The notes beneath the pieces were generated by a model. That model saw only the letters and a list, made by a program, of their open reading frames with translations, was not told the DNA's origin and ran no database searches. From positions 1-57,797 of the forward strand of contig NZ_NCSM01000088.1 of assembly GCF_002224125.1 (NCBI RefSeq): 57,797 nt of DNA. Direction: 5' to 3'. Source of the DNA: Streptomyces sp. NBS 14/10. GTDB taxonomy: Bacteria; Actinomycetota; Actinomycetes; Streptomycetales; Streptomycetaceae. Below are positions 33,103 to 41,291 of this stretch, one piece after another. The position numbers were made by a program, and so were the translations under genes. Each line of letters begins with the position of its first letter. Within the stretch, counting starts at the first letter, position 1.

Positions 33103-34478
33103 CGGGTGTTCCTAGAGTCGTGGTCGGTCAGGTTGAGGTCGCTCAGGGCGAGGTCGGTGGCGGTCCCGTGCTCCCCGTCCTGCTGGCTCTCCGACGGGAA
33201 GACCCAGGCCCGGAAGAGCAGGAAGCGCAGGACGGTCGCGGCGAGGTTGGCCGCGATCAGGACGGCGAGTTCGGTGCTGTGCGCCGGGGTGCCGGAGGCG
33301 GCGGCGTCCAGCGCGGCCAGGGAGCCGCTGGTCAGGGCGAGGCCGATGCCGAACACCACAAGACCCTGGGCCTGGTGACGCATCGCCCGGTCCCGGCCGC
33401 GTACGCCGAAGGTGAGCCTCCGGTTGGCCGCGGTGTTGCCGAGCGCCGACAGCAGCAGGGCCAGCGCGTTGGCGAACTGCGGGCCCGTGCCCAGCCGGAA
33501 GAGGGAGTAGAGCAGCAGATAGACGAGCGTGCTGAGCGCGCCCACCACGCAGAAGCCGACCAGCTGCCGGGCCAGTCCGCCCGGGACCCCGCTCAGCCCG
33601 CGGTCGCGCGGATCGTCCCCGAAGGGGCGGCGCAGCCGGTCCAGCGGCAGCGCGCCGGTGGCCAGCGCGCGCCCCACCCGCCAGACGCCCTTGAGGTCTT
33701 CGGTGGCCGTCTTCACGATGTGGACCGTGCTGTTGGGGTCGTCGACCCAGTCCACCGGCACCTCGTGGATGCGCAGCCCGGCCCGCTCGGCCAGCACCAG
33801 CATCTCGGTGTCGAAGAACCACCCGGTGTCCTCGACCAGCGGCAGCAGCCGCTCGGCGACGTCCTTGCGGATCGCCTTGAAGCCGCACTGGGCGTCGGAG
33901 AAGCGGGCGGCCAGGCTGCCGCGCAGGATGAGGTTGTACGCGCGCGAGATGAACTCCCGCTTGGTGCCGCGCACCACGCGCGAGCTGCGCGCCAGCCGCG
34001 ATCCGATCGCCAGGTCGGAGTGGCCGGAGATGAGCGGGGCCACCAGCGGCAGCAGCGCGTTCAGGTCCGTGGACAGATCGACGTCCATGTACGCCAGCAC
34101 CGGCGCCTGCGACATCGACCAGACCGTGCGCAGCGCGCGCCCGCGGCCCTTCTGCTCCAGCCGGACCGCGATGACCTCGTCGATGGCGTCGTCGAGGTAG
34201 GCGGAGATCTCCGGGGTGCGGTCCGTACTGGCGTTGTCCGCGATGGTGATGCGGAAGGCGTACGGGAAGGTGCGGGCCAGGTGGTCGTGCAGCCGCCGCA
34301 CGCACCGCTCGAGGTCGGCCTCCTCGTTGTACACGGGGACCACGACGTCGAGCACCGGCTGGCTCCGGCCGACCGTCACATGCGCGCGAGCGGGCAAGGT
34401 CTGCAGGGGTGTCTCGGGCGGTGCCTCGAGAGGTGTGTGAGTTCGCATGGGGACGACATTCGCGAGCGGCGCTGTCAT
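33099..34478 (-). CDS. Polyprenyl-phosphate glycosyltransferase (GT2) with GtrA-like domain
   Basis: The 459-residue protein has a GT2 catalytic domain at about 30-270: LDVVVPVYNEEADLERCVRR, IADNASTDRTPEISAYL and AYMDVDLSTDLNALLPLV (DxD metal site), RGTKREFISRAYNLI and FDTEMLVLAERAGLRIHEVP. From about 320 it has four membrane helices of the GtrA family (VGFCVVGALSTLVYLLLYSL onward). Such fusions make and probably flip undecaprenyl-phosphate sugars. The start at 34478 forms an ATGA overlap with the kinase stop; a downstream Met (34448) is the alternative. The gene is in an operon with the two-component system and GT39. Confidence 0.9.
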   Translation of the reverse strand: MTAPLANVVPMRTHTPLEAPPETPLQTLPARAHVTVGRSQPVLDVVVPVYNEEADLERCVRRLHDHLARTFPYAFRITIADNASTDRTPEISAYLDDAIDEVIAVRLEQKGRGRALRTVWSMSQAPVLAYMDVDLSTDLNALLPLVAPLISGHSDLAIGSRLARSSRVVRGTKREFISRAYNLILRGSLAARFSDAQCGFKAIRKDVAERLLPLVEDTGWFFDTEMLVLAERAGLRIHEVPVDWVDDPNSTVHIVKTATEDLKGVWRVGRALATGALPLDRLRRPFGDDPRDRGLSGVPGGLARQLVGFCVVGALSTLVYLLLYSLFRLGTGPQFANALALLLSALGNTAANRRLTFGVRGRDRAMRHQAQGLVVFGIGLALTSGSLAALDAAASGTPAHSTELAVLIAANLAATVLRFLLFRAWVFPSESQQDGEHGTATDLALSDLNLTDHDSRNTR

Positions 34479-36211
34479 GGCTGTGTGGTCAGCCTGTGGC
34501 GTGGCTGTGAATGGGTTACGGAGTGGTGAACGGCCTGGTGGACGGGTTGGTGGCCGGGCTGGGGGCCGGACCGGTTGCCGAACTGGTGGACCGGCTGCTG
34601 CCCGGCCTGGCCGACGGGCAGGTGGACGCCGAAGACGGTGTGGCCCGGCACGCTGTCCACCGTCACCTGGCCGCCGTGCGCCATGACCACGGCATGCACG
34701 ATGGCAAGGCCGAGCCCCGTGCTCCCGGCGCCACGCGCACGCGAGGCGTCGCCGCGGGCGAAGCGTTCGAAGACATGCGGCAGCAGGTGCGGCGGAATAC
34801 CCGGCCCGTCGTCCTCGACCTCCAGGGACACACAGGGCGCGGCATACGGAGCAGCCGCGTACGGGCCGCGCCACAGCACGCGCGCGGTGACGGTCGTCCC
34901 GGGGGGAGTGTGCGTACGGGCGTTGGCGAGCAGGTTGACCAGGACCTGGCGCAGCCTGGCGTCGTCGCCGTATACGACCGCGGGGTCGTCGGGCAGTTCC
35001 AGGCGCCACTTGTGGTCCGGCCCGGCCGCCCGGGCGTCGCTGACCGCGTCGACGACCACGGGCGACAGATCCACCTCCGCGCGCTCGACGGGACGGCCCG
35101 CGTCGAGGCGCGCCAGCAGCAGCAGGTCCTCGACCAGGCCGGTCATCCGCGCCGCCTCGGACTCGACCCGGCCGAGGGCGTGGCGGGTGTCGGGCCCGAT
35201 CTCCTCGCGGCCGCGTCTGGTCAGCTCGGCGTAGCCGCGGATCGAGGCGAGCGGGGTACGCAGCTCATGGCTGGCGTCGGCGACGAACTGGCGTACCCGC
35301 GTCTCGCTCTCCTGGCGGGCCGCGAGCGCCGACTCGACGTGCCCGAGCATGCGGTTCAGGGCCGCGCCGACCTGGCCGACCTCGGTGCGCGGATCGGCCT
35401 CGGACGTCGGCACCCGTTCGTGCAGGGCCACCTCGCCGCTGTGCAGCGGAAGTTCGGAGACGCGGGTGGCGGTGGCCGCCACCCGGCGCAGCGGGCGCAG
35501 CGAGATGCCGACCATGGCGGCGCCGGCGATCCCGGCGGCGACCAGCCCGGCTGCGGTGACGCAGATCTCGGCGAGGATGAGGGTGTCGACGGTGTTCTGC
35601 GCCTCGGCCGTCGAAATGCCGACGAGGAAGTCGCCATGGCCTCCGATGACGTACTTGACGCGGTACTCGCCCTTGCCGGGGATGTCGACCGTGTGCTCGC
35701 CCCCGTCCCGCGCGACCTCACCCAGCACCTTCAGTTGAGCGGCCGTCAGATAGCTGCCGGAGATCTTGGGCTCGCCCGTGCTCGACTCGTGCTGACGGCT
35801 GATCGCGCCGTCGCTCAGGACGCCGCCCTCGACCTCCGCGGCGACGGTCCCCATCGGCTGGCCCGGCCCGGCGACGACATCGCGGATGTCCTCCCGCCCC
35901 TGGCCGCCGAGGCGCGGACCCTTGATGTCGTCGAAGGGCGGGCCGGCTATGCGCATGGCGACGCCGGAGAGCTGCTTGTCCACCTGGTCGTACAGATAGG
36001 TGTGGAGGGCGATCGTGGTGACCGCGCCGATGACGGCGCAGACGACGGCGATCAGCGCGACCGCGGAGACGACCAGCCGGGTACGCAGCGACCACGGCCT
36101 GCGGCGACGGCGCGCGGACCGCCGACCGGACGGCGAAGGCGCGGGCGATGACTGAGGCACGGGGGACGGCTGAGGCACGGCGGGCACACCGGCGGCAGGG
36201 GAGAACGCCAC
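34475..36211 (-). CDS. Sensor histidine kinase
   Basis: The 578-residue membrane kinase has two transmembrane helices (about residues 43-65 and 215-240) flanking an extracytoplasmic sensor domain of about 150 residues, a HAMP segment (SLRPLRRVAATATRVSELPL), a HisKA domain with the phospho-acceptor in ASHELRTPLASIRGYAELTR (about 310), and an HATPase domain with NLLANARTHTP (N box), EDDGPGIPPHLLPHVF (G1/F box) and GSTGLGLAIVHAVV (G2). The C-terminal 50 residues are a Gln/His/Pro-rich tail (GHQPVHQ repeats) not usual in the family. It is 12 bp downstream of its response regulator and overlaps the GT2 gene by 4 nt. Confidence 0.93.
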   Translation of the reverse strand: MAFSPAAGVPAVPQPSPVPQSSPAPSPSGRRSARRRRRPWSLRTRLVVSAVALIAVVCAVIGAVTTIALHTYLYDQVDKQLSGVAMRIAGPPFDDIKGPRLGGQGREDIRDVVAGPGQPMGTVAAEVEGGVLSDGAISRQHESSTGEPKISGSYLTAAQLKVLGEVARDGGEHTVDIPGKGEYRVKYVIGGHGDFLVGISTAEAQNTVDTLILAEICVTAAGLVAAGIAGAAMVGISLRPLRRVAATATRVSELPLHSGEVALHERVPTSEADPRTEVGQVGAALNRMLGHVESALAARQESETRVRQFVADASHELRTPLASIRGYAELTRRGREEIGPDTRHALGRVESEAARMTGLVEDLLLLARLDAGRPVERAEVDLSPVVVDAVSDARAAGPDHKWRLELPDDPAVVYGDDARLRQVLVNLLANARTHTPPGTTVTARVLWRGPYAAAPYAAPCVSLEVEDDGPGIPPHLLPHVFERFARGDASRARGAGSTGLGLAIVHAVVMAHGGQVTVDSVPGHTVFGVHLPVGQAGQQPVHQFGNRSGPQPGHQPVHQAVHHSVTHSQPRHRLTTQP

Positions 36212-36223
36212 GATCCGGCTCGC

Positions 36224-36961
36224 CTACTCGCCCGGCTTGATCAGATACCCCGCGCCGCGCCGGGTGTGGATCATCGGGCTGCGCCCCGCGTCGATCTTCC
36301 GGCGCAGATAGGAGATATAGAGCTCGACGACGTTGGCCTGGCCACCGAAGTCATAGCTCCACACCCGGTCGAGGATCTGGGCCTTGCTGAGCACACGGCG
36401 CGGATTGCGCATCAGATAGCGCAGCAGCTCGAACTCGGTCGCGGTCAGATGGATCTCCTGACCGGCCCGCGAGACCTCGTGGCTGTCCTCGTCCAGGACC
36501 AGGTCGCCGACGGTCAGCAGCGACTCGCTGCGCGCCGCCGCGGCCCCCGACCTGCGCAGCAGACCGCGCAGCCGGGCGACGACCTCCTCCAGGCTGAAGG
36601 GCTTGGTGACGTAGTCGTCGCCGCCCGCGGTCAGCCCGGCGATCCGGTCCTCGACCGCGTCCTTCGCGGTCAGAAAGAGCACCGGCACCTCGGGAAGCTC
36701 GTTGCGGACCCGCCCCAGCAGCGTGAGCCCGTCCATGTCGGGCAGCATGATGTCCAGGAGGACGGCGTCCGGGCGCAGCTCGCGGGTGATCCGCAGCGCC
36801 TCCGCGCCGTTCCCGGCCGTCCGCACCTCCCAGCCCTCGTAGCGCAGCGCCATCGAGAGCAGGTCGGCGAGGGCCGACTCGTCGTCCACAACCAGCACCC
36901 GGACGGGGCTCCCGTCGGGTCGGAGCAGTTCGGAACGCCCATGGGGCGAGGTCGCCTTCAT
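36224..36961 (-). CDS. OmpR/PhoB-family response regulator
   Basis: The 245-residue protein: receiver domain about 20-135 (VRVLVVDDESALADLLSMAL, phospho-acceptor Asp70 in AVLLDIMLPDMDG, Lys in DDYVTKPFSLEEVVARL) and a winged-helix Trans_reg_C domain about 150-243 (LTATEFELLRYLMRNPRRVL, QANVVELYISYLRRKI, HTRRGAGYLIKP). The start at 36961 gives the standard length; the longer frame upstream lies in the promoter region, which carries two CTGAGAATCC-like repeats (37017-37028 and 37081-37096). It heads the operon with kinase, GT2/GtrA and GT39, and so probably regulates surface glycan assembly. Confidence 0.93.
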   Translation of the reverse strand: MKATSPHGRSELLRPDGSPVRVLVVDDESALADLLSMALRYEGWEVRTAGNGAEALRITRELRPDAVLLDIMLPDMDGLTLLGRVRNELPEVPVLFLTAKDAVEDRIAGLTAGGDDYVTKPFSLEEVVARLRGLLRRSGAAAARSESLLTVGDLVLDEDSHEVSRAGQEIHLTATEFELLRYLMRNPRRVLSKAQILDRVWSYDFGGQANVVELYISYLRRKIDAGRSPMIHTRRGAGYLIKPGE

Positions 36962-37162
36962 GGTTCTCACCCTCGGGCGGGCGCCTGAGAGCTCCCTTTC
37001 GGCTGTCTGTGAATAGCCTGAGAATCCTGTGTGGTCCCCGTACGGCCGGTGAGGCCGCATCGGACCCCCGCTCAGACCCGCTCAGGTGAGAATCCCGTGC
37101 CGAATCGACGTACGGCCGCGCGGCGAGGAACAACCGGATGCCACCTCCGGTTGAATGCCTCC

Positions 37163-38125
37163 ATGGCCTCTCACGACGCACAAGGCAATACGCCCGGGAC
37201 GACGTCAAGCACGCCGCCCAGCACCACGCCCGGCACGCCCGGCAGAGCGCTCGCCACCACACTGGGCAGGACGGGCATCTGGACCGGCGCCCTCCGCACC
37301 ACCGACCCCGCCGACCACGGCGCGATCAGGGACGCCGCGGCCGAGGTGGACGAGCTGGGGTACGGAGCGCTGTGGCTCGGCGGCAGCCCCTCGCCGGACC
37401 AGGCCGCCTTCCTCCTGGAGGCGACCTCCCGGACCACGGTCGCGACCGGCATCCTCAGCATCTGGAGCCATGAGGCGGCCTATGTGGCCGAGCGCCACGC
37501 CGCCCTCGACGCGGCTCACGGCGGCCGCTTCCTGCTCGGCCTCGGGGTGAGCCACGGTCACATGGTCAAGCAGTACGCCCGCCCGTACACGGCGATGCGG
37601 GAGTACCTGGACGGCCTCGACGCCGCGCCGACCCCGGTCCCGGCCTCCCGACGGGTGCTGGCCGCCCTCGGCCCGAAGATGCTGCGGCTGTCCCGCGACC
37701 GCGCGGCCGGTGCCCATCCATACCTGGTCACACCCGAGTTCACCGCCGAGGCCCGCGAAATCCTGGGCGCCGGCCCCCTCCTCGCCCCGGATCTCAAGGT
37801 CGTCCTCGAACCGGACCTCGACCGCGCCCGAGCCACCGCCCGCGGCTATCTCTCCGTCTACCTCCCGATGCCCAACTACACCAATAACCTCCTTCGCTTG
37901 GGCTTCACCGAGGACGACTTCCGCGACGGCGGAAGCGACCACCTCGTCTCGTCCGTCTTCGCCCTGGGCGACGCCGAGGCGATCCGCCGCCGCGTCGACG
38001 AGTACCTGGCGGCGGGCGCGGACCACCTGGCGGTCCAGGTCGTGACCGACGACCCCATGAACAACATCCCACTGGCCGAGTGGCGCACCCTGGCCGAGGC
38101 CCTGCCGCTCGGCCACGGCGGCTGA
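37163..38125 (+). CDS. LLM-class F420-dependent oxidoreductase
   Basis: The 320-residue TIM-barrel protein has TGIWTGALRTTDPADHGAIR, ELGYGALWLGG, LLEATSRTTVATGILSIWSH, ERHAALDAAHGGRFLLGLGV (typical of the TIGR03620-like branch) and SHGHMVKQYARPYTAMREYL. These enzymes use F420H2 or FMN; the short branch is mostly F420-linked in actinobacteria. The start at ATG 37163 begins after a Thr/Pro-rich head of about 30 residues that may not fold. Substrate unknown. The response regulator gene is divergent and not obviously related. Confidence 0.85.
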   Translation: MASHDAQGNTPGTTSSTPPSTTPGTPGRALATTLGRTGIWTGALRTTDPADHGAIRDAAAEVDELGYGALWLGGSPSPDQAAFLLEATSRTTVATGILSIWSHEAAYVAERHAALDAAHGGRFLLGLGVSHGHMVKQYARPYTAMREYLDGLDAAPTPVPASRRVLAALGPKMLRLSRDRAAGAHPYLVTPEFTAEAREILGAGPLLAPDLKVVLEPDLDRARATARGYLSVYLPMPNYTNNLLRLGFTEDDFRDGGSDHLVSSVFALGDAEAIRRRVDEYLAAGADHLAVQVVTDDPMNNIPLAEWRTLAEALPLGHGG

Positions 38126-38160
38126 TCCCCGGCACGTCCCCGGCTTTTCGGCTCGCGGTC

Positions 38161-38191
38161 GGGGCGGGCCCACCCCCGTCGGGCCCGCCCC
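38161..38191 (+). terminator. Terminator of the LLM oxidoreductase gene
   Basis: GGGGCGGGCCC (38161-38171) pairs perfectly with GGGCCCGCCCC (38181-38191) around a 9-nt loop, 35 bp after the stop. Confidence 0.75.
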
Positions 38192-38470
38192 GGCCGCCGC
38201 CAGGTCAGTGACGACCACTGTGCAAACAGCATGGCACCCCCCACTGACAATCGCCCTGACCTGCCACTTCGCCACCCCCAAGGCTCAGTTGGCAAACCCC
38301 GGACACCCGGGCGGCGCGCGTCACGGCCCCGTCTCAGGCTCGCTGCGGGTTGGCATCGGCACCCAAGACGTCTTTTGTCGCGACCATGATGATCTGCAAT
38401 ACAAGATCACCGCGTTCTTCTCGACGACGAACCGCGGCCGGCAATCGACCACCGCAAAGGGACCGTCCAC
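38192..38470. other. Leader region of the first duplicated lipoprotein gene
   Basis: With the terminator this makes a 345-bp stretch without a gene. The last 100 bp (TTTTGTCGCGACCATGATGA) resemble the leader of the second lipoprotein gene (TTTGTCGCGGCCATGATG at about 39341-39358), so the two promoters appear to have been duplicated with the genes. No other frame looks coding. Confidence 0.5.
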
Positions 38471-39103
38471 GTGCTCAACCGCTCCGCCCTACCTCCCCGC
38501 CTCGCCGCCCTCGCCTGCGCGGCCGGCCTCGCCCTCCTCGCCATCGGCTGCGAGGACGACGACGCCCCCGGGGAGGGCGCCGGGCGCGGGCCGGGCCCCG
38601 CGACTTCGGCGGACGGGGCGCTGAACGGCGACGGCGGCAGGGCCCTCGCGCTCGGCAGGGCCACCGCGATCACGTACAAGGGCGGCTCGGACAACGTCCG
38701 GGGCACCCTGAAGGTCGCGGCGGAAAGCGTGGTGAAGGGCTCCCGGGCGGATCTGCCCAAGGCTTCGCTCCAGGGCGCGGAGCGGCAACTCCAGCCGTAC
38801 TACGTGACCATGACCTTCAAGAACATCGGCGACGCCGCCATCCATTACCCCTTCCTGAACACCCCCACCAGCCTGGAGGACGGCGGCGGCGCGCCCCAGG
38901 AGGTCCTGATCACCGAGGACGACGGGGTGAAGCGGTGCTCCGGCAAGGACCCCGACGACTTCGGGACGGGCGACACCGCGACCCTGTGCAAGGTCTTCCT
39001 GCTGCCCAAGGGCGCCACCCCGGCCACCGTCACGTACGCCACGGGGGGCGGCACCGAGAGGCCGGCGTCCTGGCAGGTCCCGCAGTCATCCGCTCGGTCG
39101 TGA
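38471..39103 (+). CDS. Lipoprotein, first of a tandem paralogous pair
   Basis: The 210-residue protein starts at GTG 38471 after AAAGGGA. The signal peptide (LAALACAAGLALLAIGC) ends with a lipobox Cys at about 27. A short Gly/Ala linker precedes a beta-rich domain with LALGRATAITYKGGSDNVRG, VVKGSRADLPKASLQGAERQ, LQPYYVTMTFKNIGDAAIHY and DPDDFGTGDTATLCKVFLLP; this is an immunoglobulin-like (DUF4352-like) pattern with two Cys that could pair. The second copy at 39456 is about 50-60% similar by eye. Exported and lipid-anchored; function unknown. Confidence 0.8.
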   Translation: MLNRSALPPRLAALACAAGLALLAIGCEDDDAPGEGAGRGPGPATSADGALNGDGGRALALGRATAITYKGGSDNVRGTLKVAAESVVKGSRADLPKASLQGAERQLQPYYVTMTFKNIGDAAIHYPFLNTPTSLEDGGGAPQEVLITEDDGVKRCSGKDPDDFGTGDTATLCKVFLLPKGATPATVTYATGGGTERPASWQVPQSSARS

Positions 39104-39108
39104 ACGGC

Positions 39109-39140
39109 CGAGGGCCCGGCACTGATGTGCCGGGCCCTCG
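39109..39140. terminator. Shared terminator of lipoprotein gene and tRNA-fMet
   Basis: CGAGGGCCCGGCAC (39109-39122) pairs perfectly with 39127-39140 around TGAT: a 14-bp stem, 4-nt loop. It sits between the plus-strand gene and the minus-strand tRNA. Confidence 0.85.
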
Positions 39141-39146
39141 TATGAG

Positions 39147-39220
39147 TAGCGGGGACAGGATTTGAACCTGCGACCTCTGGGTTATGAGCCCAGCGAGCTA
39201 CCGAGCTGCTCCACCCCGCG
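39147..39220 (-). tRNA. Initiator tRNA-Met (anticodon CAT)
   Basis: The minus strand gives a 74-nt tRNA from CGCGGGG (39220-39214) to CCCCGCTA (39147). The anticodon loop is CTCATAA, and the anticodon stem has the three G-C pairs (GGG/CCC) of initiators. The first pair is C1-U72, a mismatch, also an initiator mark. CCA is not encoded. Confidence 0.93.
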
Positions 39221-39455
39221 TCGGTAGGTGTAACTCTACGTCATTCCGAGCGGCCAGGGAAATCCGTTACCTCCGCCGGTTACTTTGCAACGGCGTGGTC
39301 TCAGCCTCGCTTCGAGTGGATCATCACCTCTGGCCTGGCGCTTTGTCGCGGCCATGATGTGTGCACGGCACAACGAGGGCCTGGCGTATCCGGCCCGCCA
39401 CGACGACATCAGCTCAGACGAACTCAGACGATTTCAACTCAACGGGGACCGATTT

Positions 39456-40082
39456 ATGCGTATCCGATCCACGCGTAACCGCACCGCCGTCGCCGCTCTG
39501 TGTGCGGCCGGCTTCGCTCTCGTCGCGACCGGCTGCAACGACAACCTCGCCCAGGACGGCGGCAGCACCGAAGCGCCCTCCAAGGCCCCGAAGAAGCCGT
39601 CCGCCACCCCCAGCAAGGCGCTCGACTCCGACGCGGGCAAGACCCTCGCCCTCGGGGAGTCCACCCCGATCACATACAAGCGCTCGGACAAGACGGGCGC
39701 CTTGAGGATCACGGCGAAGAGCGTGGTGAAGGGCGCCCAGTCCGACCTGGACAAGGTCGCCCTCAAGGCCGAGGAGCGGAAGCTGCAGCCTTACTACGTG
39801 ACGATGAGCTTCAAGAACATCGGCAAGGACTCGATCCACTACCCCTTCCTGATCAGCCCCACCAACCTGCGGGACAGCCGCGGCGAGGACGGGAAGTCCC
39901 TCGTCACCCTGGACGGCGACGTCGCCAAGTGCCCCGGCGAGGACCCGGACGACTTCAACGCGAACGACACCGCCACGCTCTGCAAGGTCTTCCTGCTGCC
40001 CTCGGGTGAGACGCCGTCGGTCGTCTCGTACACGGGCGACTTCGACAAGGAGCCGGTGTTCTGGAGGGCGAAGGAGGACTGA
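39456..40082 (+). CDS. Lipoprotein, second of a tandem paralogous pair
   Basis: The 208-residue protein starts at ATG 39456 after AACGGGGACC. The signal peptide (VAALCAAGFALVATGC) has the lipobox Cys at about 27, then a Lys/Pro/Ser linker. The domain parallels the first copy: LALGESTPITYKRSDKTGAL, VVKGAQSDLDKVALKAEERK, LQPYYVTMSFKNIGKDSIHY and EDPDDFNANDTATLCKVFLL. The two genes flank tRNA-fMet, so the duplication spans it or the tRNA entered between them. Function unknown. Confidence 0.8.
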   Translation: MRIRSTRNRTAVAALCAAGFALVATGCNDNLAQDGGSTEAPSKAPKKPSATPSKALDSDAGKTLALGESTPITYKRSDKTGALRITAKSVVKGAQSDLDKVALKAEERKLQPYYVTMSFKNIGKDSIHYPFLISPTNLRDSRGEDGKSLVTLDGDVAKCPGEDPDDFNANDTATLCKVFLLPSGETPSVVSYTGDFDKEPVFWRAKED

Positions 40083-40106
40083 CGGGCGCAGCGACTCCGA
40101 ACCCGT

Positions 40107-40143
40107 GGGAGGGCCGGCTCCGGACACCGGAACGAGCCCTCCC
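40107..40143. terminator. Bidirectional terminator
   Basis: GGGAGGGC (40107-40114) pairs with GCCCTCCC (40136-40143); an inner TCCGG/CCGGA stem strengthens it. It lies between the convergent lipoprotein and quinone-oxidoreductase genes. Confidence 0.65.
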
Positions 40144-40175
40144 GCACGCCACGAGCAGCACGGGTAACGCCCGTA

Positions 40176-41144
40176 TCAGGGCACCATCAGCACCCGGCCG
40201 AGCTGAGCCCGCTCCTCGATCATCCGGTGGGCCGCGGCCGCCTCGGCGAGCGGGAATCGCGCGTGTACGACGGTGCGCAGCCGCCCCGCCGCGAAATGTC
40301 CGGCCACCTCCGCCATATCCTCACGCGCCAGCTCGGGGCGGGCCGCCCGCCAGGCCAGCAGGGAGAACCCGGCCACCTGCTTCAGCGCGACCAGCGCCAT
40401 GACCCCGACCTCCCCCAGATCCCCGCTCGCCGCCCCGTATTCGACGTCCCGGCCCAACGGGGCCAGCAGTTCGACGGTCTGATGCAGGATCGGCCCGCCG
40501 ACCGACCCCACGGCCAGGTCCACACCGCCCGGTACGGCCTTCCGTACCTGGTCCGGCCAGTCGTCGTCGGTGTAGTCGACGACGACATCGGCGCCCAGCT
40601 CCCGGACGAAGTCGAATTTGGCGGGTGAGCCCACGGTGGCGACGACCGTGCCGGCCCCCAGCACCCGCGCGAGCTGTACGGCGAGATGGCCGATGCCGCC
40701 GGCGGCCGAGTGCACCAGCACGCTCTCGCCCTCCGCGAGCCGCCCCAGGCGCAGCACCCGCAGGGCCACCGGCGCCCCCATCGGCAGCATGCTGGCCGCC
40801 CCCGCATCAAGCCCCTCGGGCACCGGGGCCAGCCAGGCCGCGTCGGCGACGACCTGCTCCGCGAACGCGTCCTCGACGAGCGTCGCCACCCGCTCTCCCA
40901 CCCGCCCCTCGTCGACCCCGGGCCCCACGGCCGCGACCCTGCCCACCACGTCCCCGGTGACCGTGCCGGGCAGCGGCCACGTGAAGATCCCCTCTCCTCC
41001 GCGCCGGAACTTGGTGTCGACGAAGTTGGCACCGATCGCCTCGACGCGGATGAGCACCTGTCCCTCACCCGGAGCGGGAGTGTCCGCTTCCTCGATCCGC
41101 AGCACCTCGGGACCGCCGTACTCGTAATAACGCACACGTCGCAT
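40176..41144 (-). CDS. NADPH:quinone oxidoreductase-like (zinc-free MDR family)
   Basis: The 322-residue medium-chain dehydrogenase/reductase: GroES-like N-terminal domain (VLIRVEAIGANFVDTKFRRG, GTVTGDVVGRVAAVGPGVDE), then a Rossmann domain with VLVHSAAGGIGHLAVQLARV and a catalytic loop DLAVGSVGGPI. The zinc-ligand cysteines of alcohol dehydrogenases are missing, as in the quinone reductase branch. It is divergent from a TetR gene across two matching operators and is presumably controlled by it. Its substrate is unknown. Confidence 0.88.
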   Translation of the reverse strand: MRRVRYYEYGGPEVLRIEEADTPAPGEGQVLIRVEAIGANFVDTKFRRGGEGIFTWPLPGTVTGDVVGRVAAVGPGVDEGRVGERVATLVEDAFAEQVVADAAWLAPVPEGLDAGAASMLPMGAPVALRVLRLGRLAEGESVLVHSAAGGIGHLAVQLARVLGAGTVVATVGSPAKFDFVRELGADVVVDYTDDDWPDQVRKAVPGGVDLAVGSVGGPILHQTVELLAPLGRDVEYGAASGDLGEVGVMALVALKQVAGFSLLAWRAARPELAREDMAEVAGHFAAGRLRTVVHARFPLAEAAAAHRMIEERAQLGRVLMVP

Positions 41145-41165
41145 GCTGAAGCCCTCCCCAGAGAA

Positions 41166-41222
41166 CTGGACCGCTGGTCAACTTATCCAGCATCGCGACC
41201 GTACTGGACCATCGGTCCAGTT
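41166..41222. promoter_or_regulatory. Two TetR operators in the divergent promoter
   Basis: ACTGGACC-ATC-GGTCCAGT (41204-41222) is a perfect 8-bp inverted repeat. ACTGGACC-GCT-GGTCAACT (41166-41184) is a second, imperfect copy, 38 bp away centre to centre. They lie between the qor and tetR start codons, in the right place for autoregulation and control of qor. Confidence 0.75.
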
Positions 41223-41291
41223 GTCCACGCGGGACACGTGACACCATGCGGGACAGGCCGGAAACACGGCCGTGCGAGAGGAGAGGACTCA

